From the NCBI GenBank assembly GCA_017744515.1, contig JAGIBF010000089.1, forward strand, positions 1-33,740: a DNA stretch of 33,740 nucleotides, in the 5' to 3' direction. Shown here one piece after another: positions 1-6,700 of the stretch. The notes beneath the pieces are model-generated. The model was not told where the DNA came from. It did not search any database and saw only the letters and a program-made list of their open reading frames with translations. Source of the DNA: Niastella sp. Its GTDB lineage: Bacteria > Bacteroidota > Bacteroidia > Chitinophagales > Chitinophagaceae. The translations under genes were made by a program, and so were the position numbers. Position 1 is the first letter of the stretch. Every line of letters begins with the position of its first letter.

Positions 1-417
1 GTGCTGGAACCTGGTATGATTAAAAAGAGTTTGGTTCAGGCAATTTGTTTTTTGTTCTTGGCAGGTAGTGTAATTAATCTATTCTTTATACAAGGATTTT
101 TTCAGTTAGATACTTATACAATAATAGCTGGTAATCTGGGTGTGCTGTTTTTTTCGCTACATTATTTTAAACAGGAATTACAAAAAAAGCAACCTGATAA
201 TGTGAGTCGAGATCCTTTATTTTGGATTTCTTTGGGGGCCTTTATTTTTCATACAGCCAGCTTACCCTACTTTGTATTTTTCAACTATTTGAACAGAACA
301 AATATGCAACTCTCTGCTATTCTAATCAGAATCGTTTTAGTGCTAAACTTTTTTATGCAAACTTCTTATTTAATCGCCTTTTTATGCCGCAATCCTTCTC
401 AGAAGAAACTTATTTAA
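1..417 (+). CDS. Integral membrane protein, 5' end probably outside the window
   Basis: The reading frame is open from the first base, so the true start may lie upstream; an internal ATG at 16 is the first ATG. The 138 visible residues are strongly hydrophobic, with about four likely membrane segments (roughly residues 10-28, 38-55, 72-90 and 103-128) and a basic tail ending CRNPSQKKLI. It overlaps the histidine kinase start at 384 by 34 bp, so the two are probably translationally coupled and cotranscribed. I do not recognise a family. By position it could be a membrane sensor or accessory protein of the kinase, since the kinase has only one membrane segment and no obvious sensor domain; this is inference. 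Base composition is AT-rich like the next three genes. Confidence 0.6.
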   Translation: MLEPGMIKKSLVQAICFLFLAGSVINLFFIQGFFQLDTYTIIAGNLGVLFFSLHYFKQELQKKQPDNVSRDPLFWISLGAFIFHTASLPYFVFFNYLNRTNMQLSAILIRIVLVLNFFMQTSYLIAFLCRNPSQKKLI

Positions 418-1211
418 CTATAATTATTTCGACATTATTGCTATTGTTTTTTGGAGGGTTATTGGTTTTCTATTTTTTCCGCCAACAAAAAAAAAGGTAT
501 AAATACGAGCAAGAGGTAAGTGCATTACGTGAGTCATTTAGCCAGACTATCCTTAAATCCAAGCTTGAAATTCAAGAGTTAACGTTGCACCAGATTTCAA
601 AAGAGTTGCATGCTAATTTTAGTCACCTTGTTTCATTGATCAATATCAACTTGGCAGCTGCTTTACCAGGAAGTGAAGGAGATATAAAAGAGCATATCCT
701 TGAAGCCAAAGGGTTGACAAAACAGCTTATGACAGATGTGAAAATACTGAGTGTTTCACTTAATTCGGACCATATCATGAAATCCGGCTTTTCAAAAGCG
801 CTTGAGAATGAGTTGAAGAGATTGGAACGAACCGGGAAATACGAAGTGTTCTATACGAGGTCTGGTGACACTTTTAAGTTGGAACCCGAAAAAGAGATCA
901 TCTTATTCAGGCTTTCACAGGAAATTCTAAATAATATCGTACAACATGCAAAGGCTTCGAAAATAACAGTTGAACTGGACTACCAGCCTGATCGTGTACT
1001 TTTTACGATTGCAGATAATGGCGTAGGTTTCGATATAACAGATGCGCGGGAAAAAAGTGTTGAGAAATCCAGTACCGGGTTAATGAATATAGCAAGTAGA
1101 GCAAGTCTTATCCATGCTGACTTGAATGTCGAAAGTAACTTAGGGGAAGGAACTACTGTAAAAATTGTAATACCACTTAACGTCGATAAAACAGTTAATC
1201 ATGCCTATTAG
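384..1211 (+). CDS. Membrane sensor histidine kinase (NarL-type partner)
   Basis: A 275-residue kinase when started at the ATG at 384. The longer frame from 222 reads backward into the upstream gene and was not used. One membrane segment (about residues 11-32) is followed by a short coiled coil and a dimerisation/phosphoacceptor helix with ISKELHANFSHL (His76). The C-terminal ATPase domain has an N box (QEILNN, about 179-184), a G1 box DNGVGF (211-216) and a G2-like STGLMNI (230-236). This is the layout of HisKA_3-type kinases paired with LuxR-type regulators. The residue after His76 is Ala77, where this class usually has an acidic residue. The stop overlaps the regulator start by 11 bp, so they form an operon and probably a cognate pair. 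The signal is unknown. Confidence 0.9.
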   Translation: MPQSFSEETYLTIIISTLLLLFFGGLLVFYFFRQQKKRYKYEQEVSALRESFSQTILKSKLEIQELTLHQISKELHANFSHLVSLININLAAALPGSEGDIKEHILEAKGLTKQLMTDVKILSVSLNSDHIMKSGFSKALENELKRLERTGKYEVFYTRSGDTFKLEPEKEIILFRLSQEILNNIVQHAKASKITVELDYQPDRVLFTIADNGVGFDITDAREKSVEKSSTGLMNIASRASLIHADLNVESNLGEGTTVKIVIPLNVDKTVNHAY

Positions 1212-1902
1212 AAAAACGCCGGTTAAGTTGGCGATCGTAGATGATCATAACCTTTTTAGGAAAGGGTTAATCACCTTAATTAACCTTGCAGATAAGCGTC
1301 AGGAATATATGATTGTATTTGAGGCTGAAAGTGGCCAGGATATGATTGACAAACTCGATAAAAAAGCGCTACCAGATATTATTCTGCTGGATATAGATAT
1401 GCCAGACATGGATGGATATGAAGCGATTGCCTGGCTCCAAAAACATTATCCGCAGGTCTCTGTCCTGGTAGTTTCTATGGTGGAAAGAGAAGAGGCAGTT
1501 GTAAGGATGGTTAGGTTAGGGGCTAAAGGATATTTGTCCAAGGACATTGAGGTAGAAGATATTCATAATGCACTAAAAGCCATCTCTCAAACTGGAAGGT
1601 ATTACACTGATTTTATAACCGGCAAGCTGATTAACGCTATTCAGTATGAAACAACAGAAAAGGATAGTGAAGGCAAAGTCAATAAACAACTTTTGCAAGA
1701 AATCAGCGAGAACGAACGAGAATTTATTAAATGGGCCTGTACTGAGTTAACCTACGAAGAGATAGCAAAGAAAATGTTCCTAAGTGCGAAAACGATCGAT
1801 GGATATCGGGGTAATCTATTTGCCCGTTATAAAATAAAGAATAGGGTTGGCTTAGTCTTATTTGCTATTCGAAATGGCTTAGTTAATGTTCCGATTGATT
1901 AG
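1201..1902 (+). CDS. Response regulator, NarL/LuxR-type DNA-binding
   Basis: A 233-residue regulator. The receiver domain (about 8-125) has the acidic pair Asp14-Asp15, phosphoacceptor Asp64 in LLDIDMPDMDG, Ser92 and Lys114 (YLSKD). The C-terminal region (about 168-230) is a LuxR-type helix-turn-helix, recognisable in LTYEEIAKKMFLSAKTIDGY. The start overlaps the kinase stop by 11 bp, which supports one transcript and a cognate pair. After phosphorylation it should bind DNA as a dimer. Targets cannot be read from the sequence; the Cys-rich membrane protein 132 bp downstream is a plausible one by proximity only. All catalytic residues are present. Confidence 0.93.
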   Translation: MPIRKTPVKLAIVDDHNLFRKGLITLINLADKRQEYMIVFEAESGQDMIDKLDKKALPDIILLDIDMPDMDGYEAIAWLQKHYPQVSVLVVSMVEREEAVVRMVRLGAKGYLSKDIEVEDIHNALKAISQTGRYYTDFITGKLINAIQYETTEKDSEGKVNKQLLQEISENEREFIKWACTELTYEEIAKKMFLSAKTIDGYRGNLFARYKIKNRVGLVLFAIRNGLVNVPID

Positions 1903-2034
1903 TTAAAAAGTTGATGACTATCTATTAAAAGCTTCCCGCCACATTAGTTGCATAATAATTTATTGAATTTGGTTATCGAATGAAATGTTCGAGAGGTCGA
2001 ATTATGTTCACTAATCAGGACAAACTTAAATCTT

Positions 2035-2292
2035 ATGAAACAAATAGTAATTATCATATTCTTATGTTTCTTATTTTGTTGGCAATCTGTTTATGCGGGA
2101 ACATGTTCCGCTGGGAGAAACTGTAGAGCTTGTACCAACTGCAAGTACTGCGGGCATTGTGCAAAAAGAGGAGGCTCTTGTAGTGTTTGTTCCTCTGAAT
2201 CTGGTAGTGGTGGGTGGAAATGGATAGTTGTCGGAATCGTTGGGTTATATGTCTTATATATTATAGGAAGTCAAAAAAAAGATGAAAAATAG
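2035..2292 (+). CDS. Small secreted Cys-rich protein with C-terminal membrane anchor
   Basis: An 85-residue protein with an N-terminal signal peptide (hydrophobic core at residues 4-15, likely cleavage after SVYA near 21). The mature part has eight Cys (24, 30, 33, 36, 39, 42, 49, 52), seven of them in CxxC spacing: five in a row three residues apart (30-42), then a 49/52 pair. A Gly/Ser linker (53-60) leads to a membrane helix (about 63-79) and a charged QKKDEK tail. The CxxC ladder could bind metal or a cluster, or form disulfides outside the inner membrane; I do not recognise the family. It follows the two-component pair by 132 bp on the same strand and ends at a strong hairpin terminator. 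Signal peptide, anchor and Cys spacing together argue that it is a real gene. Confidence 0.75.
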   Translation: MKQIVIIIFLCFLFCWQSVYAGTCSAGRNCRACTNCKYCGHCAKRGGSCSVCSSESGSGGWKWIVVGIVGLYVLYIIGSQKKDEK

Positions 2293-2293
2293 C

Positions 2294-2319
2294 AAAGGCC
2301 TCACTTTCGTGAAGCCTTT
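2294..2319. terminator. Hairpin terminator after the Cys-rich gene and tRNA-Met
   Basis: AAAGGC (2294-2299) pairs with GCCTTT (2314-2319) and TCAC (2301-2304) with GTGA (2309-2312) around a TTTC loop, with one C/A mismatch. It lies between the stop of the Cys-rich gene (plus) and the 3' end of tRNA-Met (minus). T-rich DNA follows on both sides, so it can end both converging transcripts. Confidence 0.8.
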
Positions 2320-2325
2320 TACTTG

Positions 2326-2399
2326 TACCGAGGACGGGAATTGAACCCGTCACCTCAGGGTTATGAATCCTGCGCTCTAACCAACTGAGCTACCTCGGC
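2326..2399 (-). tRNA. tRNA-Met (anticodon CAT, elongator type)
   Basis: Read on the minus strand, the acceptor 5' arm GCCGAGG (2399-2393) pairs with CCTCGGT (2333-2327), with one G-T pair at the end and discriminator A at 2326. The D arm begins GCTCAG, the anticodon loop is TTCATAA with anticodon CAT, and the T arm is ACGGG-TTCAATT-CCCGT. CCA is not encoded. The G1-U72 pair and ordinary anticodon stem argue against an initiator tRNA. A CAT tRNA could also be the tRNA-Ile that is modified to read AUA, but overall similarity to elongator tRNA-Met is better. The anticodon stem has one A-C mismatch next to the loop. Confidence 0.93.
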
Positions 2400-2413
2400 A
2401 AAATATGTCTCGG

Positions 2414-2477
2414 GAAGGGACTTGAATCCTTTTGGTTCCCCGGCGGAGCTGGAGTCAGAGAGACTCAAACTCCCTTC
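2414..2477 (-). other. tRNA-like stem-loop beside tRNA-Met
   Basis: GAAGGGA (2414-2420) is matched by TCCCTTC (2471-2477), and TTGAATC (2422-2428) by GACTCAA (2462-2468), with a 33-base centre. In minus-strand RNA the inner arm has a G-U wobble where plus-strand RNA would have an A-C mismatch, so folding favours the strand of tRNA-Met. Each arm resembles a tRNA T-arm (stem, TTCAAGT or TTTGAGT loop, stem), and minus-strand CCAGCTCC at 2447-2454 resembles tRNA or tmRNA 3' ends. No complete tRNA can be folded. A competing short hairpin is GAGTC/GACTC at 2452-2466. It may be a decayed tRNA or tmRNA tail, an attachment-site scar or a structured leader. Confidence 0.5.
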
Positions 2478-2587
2478 ACTTACCTCTTCCTTCCATCCTT
2501 CAACCTACAGGCTTAAAATGGGCTGCAAAAATAGCTAAAAACCCCTTTCGGCAAAAACTTAATTCAAAGAAAGTCAAAAAGATTGGT

Positions 2588-2612
2588 GGGGTAGGGCCTG
2601 AATAAGCTACCC
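2588..2612 (-). terminator. Weak hairpin after the PorP/SprF-like gene
   Basis: GGGTAG (2589-2594) pairs with CTACCC (2607-2612) just past the minus-strand stop at 2618. On the minus strand a T-run follows about eight bases after the stem, so it is a weak intrinsic terminator at best. Confidence 0.4.
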
Positions 2613-2617
2613 GCCCC

Positions 2618-3697
2618 TTAATACCCGATCGGACAGGCATATTTGCTGGTAATCCGTGGTTTACAGGGGTTGTCACTGTCCTGGGGATAGGTGTCCATAT
2701 CCCATACCACACCCAGTTCTGAGCTGCCGGTGGTGTAGGAATACCGGTTGCGGCCCAGGGGCGCGTCATGGGCAATACCCGCCCGCACTTTGTGACGCGT
2801 GTTCTCCCGGCCAGAGAGGTTGATCGACAAAGTCACCGTAAAAGCGTCCATATCCCGGAAGTTGATACTGCTGCGGTACCAAAGGCCCAGGCTGATATCA
2901 TAACTATTCTGTGTCACCTCGCCTCCAATCTGTAGGGAGTTGTTTTGCGCCTGGCGGTAAAACAACCCGGCCGCACTGTAACTCCAGGTGCGGTCGGGAT
3001 TGGTATAGGTATACATGATATTGCCACCCCAGCGCACGGGCAGCTGACTGCGCGCTGTATCGGAAGTAGAAACCAGCGATTCATCCGGCCGGTTGATATG
3101 GTGCCCGCTGAAGCCAAGCAATATCCGGCTGTCTTCCGTCAGGTTATAATTGAAGAAAGCACCGGCAGCAAAGTCTGGCCGCCACTTGCCATTGTTTACG
3201 GCTACATCAGCGCCGGTCCTGCTGCCGGGGATCACTCCATCGATATCCAGTTGGTCGGCAAAAGTCAGCTTGCTCAGATCGATGCGGCGTTGCATCACCC
3301 CAAATTGCAAACCCATCGCCAGGAACCATTTGGGATTACCACCGTTGTCGGCAACAGACAGTGTGCGCGAACAGATGGTGTAAGAGTAAGAACCATAAAC
3401 TCCCGTGTTCTTCAAATAACCTTCAGTACCATGTGTGGCCAGCACACCAAAACCTCCCTTTAGCGACGGCACATACTTATCTACCGACACCGCTGTATAA
3501 TTGAAAGAAGCGGGGATCGTCCACCACTGCCTGCGGTGAATAGCGCTGAAGCGCAGGTCATGCTCACCCGCTCCCGTGGCTGCCGGATTCAGATATATCG
3601 GCGACAAAAACGCCTGTGAAAAAATAGGGTCCTGCGCACCCGCCCGCAAACTGCACAGACCAACAATGACCACCACCACTAAAATATTCTTATACAT
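2618..3697 (-). CDS. PorP/SprF-family type IX secretion-associated membrane protein
   Basis: A 359-residue outer-membrane protein of the PorP/SprF family. I chose the ATG at 3697 because MYKNILVVVVIVGLCSLRAGA is a good signal peptide; the frame itself stays open to 3760. Family marks: QDPIFSQAFLSPIYLNPAATG just after the signal peptide, then many alternating beta-strand-like segments (RFSAIHRRQWW, FGVLATHGTEG, LGFSGHHINRP), as in a beta-barrel. In Flavobacterium gliding systems SprF is needed for secretion or surface attachment of the adhesin SprB, and related proteins are commonly encoded next to large PKD or CHU_C proteins. Here it lies 83 bp downstream of exactly such a gene on the same strand, so the two probably form an operon and work together. 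The actual partner role is inferred. Confidence 0.88.
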   Translation of the reverse strand: MYKNILVVVVIVGLCSLRAGAQDPIFSQAFLSPIYLNPAATGAGEHDLRFSAIHRRQWWTIPASFNYTAVSVDKYVPSLKGGFGVLATHGTEGYLKNTGVYGSYSYTICSRTLSVADNGGNPKWFLAMGLQFGVMQRRIDLSKLTFADQLDIDGVIPGSRTGADVAVNNGKWRPDFAAGAFFNYNLTEDSRILLGFSGHHINRPDESLVSTSDTARSQLPVRWGGNIMYTYTNPDRTWSYSAAGLFYRQAQNNSLQIGGEVTQNSYDISLGLWYRSSINFRDMDAFTVTLSINLSGRENTRHKVRAGIAHDAPLGRNRYSYTTGSSELGVVWDMDTYPQDSDNPCKPRITSKYACPIGY

Positions 3698-3780
3698 ACA
3701 CACCGTATTTAAAACTTTAGCACGTATCAAAACAAAAATCATCCGCGCAATCCATCCCAATCTGTATAATCAGCGATTTG

Positions 3781-6700
3781 TTATTTCATCACCGTCACAA
3801 AGCCCGACTTCACCGGCTTATTATTGCCCGGATAGATCATGCCCTTCCATTCAGTACCATTCATATACTTCGCTTCAATTTGCCATTGATAACTGTCTTG
3901 CTGTACGGGTTGACGATTTACCCTGCCATCCCATCCCTGGCTGGGCGATCCATTCGCATCCAGGCTGGTCGTTTCAAAAAGCAGTTGACCCCAGCCGTTG
4001 AAGATGCGCAGGCGGTATTGCGATAATCCTTTACCCATGGGCAGGAACTGGCGCAGGCCAGCATTGCTGCAACCCGGACAAATAGCATTCGGCACCTGCA
4101 GATAACCCGGAATGAAAAGGATGGTTACCTTCACAGAATCACGCACCTGGCAACCGGTCGAGTAGTCCACGGCCAACACTTTCACTTTGTATGTGCCCGT
4201 ATCACCATAGCGGTAACTGATCTCGCGGCCGCTTTTATGCTGACGTGTGAAGTCGCCCATATCCCAGTCATACACCTTATTGGGATTGCCGGCAACAGAA
4301 TCCCTGAAGCCGAACTTGTAATTAGGCTGTTCCTGCACCACACCCGGCGTCACGATGATTACGGGTTTCAGCAAAGGCTGGATCGTGATCGTACCGGCAT
4401 TGGCGGTGTCGCCACAGCCCACACTGTTTTCGGGCGATACCTGTATGTTGAACACAGAACGGTTTTCGTTATCACGCGGCACGTTGAAGCGGTACACAAA
4501 AGGATTGCTGATGCCTTCGGGTTTTCCATTTACCAACCACTTATATTGTATCGCATCAGCCCCACTGTATTGGACCCTGGCCGTGAATTGAATGGTCGTA
4601 TCGGTATTGCAGGAAAGTACGGTAATAGGTGTAGTCACTGCCTTGGGCGTAGGGAATACTTCAAACACATATTCTGTGCTGTCCACACAACCGGCTGCTG
4701 TATGCAGTACGAGTTTTACTTTGTACTTACCGGGCGTATTGTACACATAAGAAGCATTCAGTCCGCTGGCCTGGAAAGTGCCTGGCGTGCGGCTTTGATC
4801 ATAGAAAGTCCACTGGGCGCTTTGCGCATTGGCAGCACCACCGGCATTTACACGTAAGGTATAAGGCACACAAGGCTTGTCGGTGCCAACCACAATTTGC
4901 GGCGGTATTTTGTCTACCACAGTCACCTGTTGCGCAATAGTATCCGTACAGGCCACACCAAAGTTGTTCACCGATTTAGCGACGAGCTTGATGGTATATA
5001 CACCTGCCTGCGCATATTGGTGACTGCCATGCAGCGAAGAAGTGGTCTGTCCATCCCCCCACAGCCATTCATAAGCCTGTGCATTTTGCGAAGCATTGGT
5101 GGTGGTGATAGTATAGTTGGTACACACCGGCGTATTATTCACCGTAAAAGCAGCTACGGGCGTTGCATACACGGTTACCTGCCGCGTGATGGTGGTATCC
5201 GTACAATTATTTTTCAGTTGTATCCTGATGGTGTAGTTGCCAGCCTGCGTAAACACATGGCTCACGCTGGTTTGATCATTGGGCGTAATGATAGCAGGTG
5301 TGCCGTCACCAAAGTTCCAGGTAAGCTGCGCAGCACCCACACTGTTGTTGTTGAATACGGCCGTATGAGGTGCACAACCCGAAAGCTGGTTACCATTCAC
5401 CGCCACTTGCGGTTGAATAGTGCTGGGTGATACCAGCAGCGAGATCATTTGCGTATCACGGCCACAACGGTTCTCGGCAATCAACCCTACTGTGTAGGTG
5501 GTAATGCTGCCCGTATAATATACATGGTCCAGACTGCCGGTGGTATACGTCGTATCACGCTGCCCATCACCAAAGTCCCAATAAAAAGCAGTATGATGGC
5601 CGGGAGAGGTATTGCGTAGCCGCGCGCGGAAGGGTGAGCAACCTTCCGTTGCATCAACACCAAAGCGGGCCTTGGCGCTGGCAAACACTTTCACACTATC
5701 CCGGTGATAAGTAGTATCGCAGCCATTGAAAGCTTTCAGTAAAATGTAATACGTAGTATCATTATACGAAGGGCTGGCCAGGAAAGTAATAGCACCCGGC
5801 TGCGCCTGCGTACTGGTAATGCCATTACCGAAATTCCAGAAGAATTGCACACCGGCAATTGAGGTAGAGATATTGTTGAAGTTGACAGACAAGGGCGTGC
5901 AACCATCCACCTTCGTCTTGGTGAAGTCGGCCAGCACATTGGAAGCAGTTTGGAAAGTCATCTCCATGCTATCAGCCTTGCAGCCAAACGGACTGCGTAC
6001 CAGCAGCTTCACGACCAGTGTTTGCCCTGCCGTATTCACCAGCCAGGAGGGCGCTGCCCCCGTAGTATTACTGCCGGCAGGCGCGCCGTTCACAAACCAT
6101 TCATACGTACCATTGCCAGCAGGGAAGGTGGTTACCCGTATCACGGTATCGAGCTGCACAGGAGAACACAGCGTAGTGCGCGGTGCAGTGAACTGCGCTT
6201 TGGCATCGGGGTTCACAATGATAGGTACCTGCACGGTATCGCGGCATCCATTACTCAGTGAGCCGATGACCTGGTAAGTTGTAGTAGCAAGGGGAGTGGC
6301 TGTTACCACATCACCCGTCGCATTGTCGAGCGTAGCAGCAGGCGTCCAGTTGTAATTACCAGCGCCACTTACGGTAAGCTGAATGGTATTGCCAACACAT
6401 ACTTGTCCCGAAGCAGGCAGTACACTCATGGTTGGTTTCCGCTTCACGGTAATATAGATCGAATCCTCACTTACGCAATTACTGCCGGCAGCGGCAGTGA
6501 GCTTAAAGCCATAAGTGGTATCATCCGCAATACCTGTATATTCCAACGTAGCAGTAGGGTTGCTTATGTTGGCATTGCTCAATCCAATCACCGGCGACCA
6601 GCTATACGTAACACCAGCTACACCGGCAGCACCAATGGCTACCGTTTCTCCACTGCAAATATTTTTATCAGTGCCGGCATTGGCCACAGGTTTTGAAGTG

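Noticed and set aside
2404..2480. A second complete tRNA gene next to tRNA-Met
   Set aside because: T-arm-like pieces occur on both arms of the stem-loop, but no D arm, anticodon stem or matching acceptor can be assembled.
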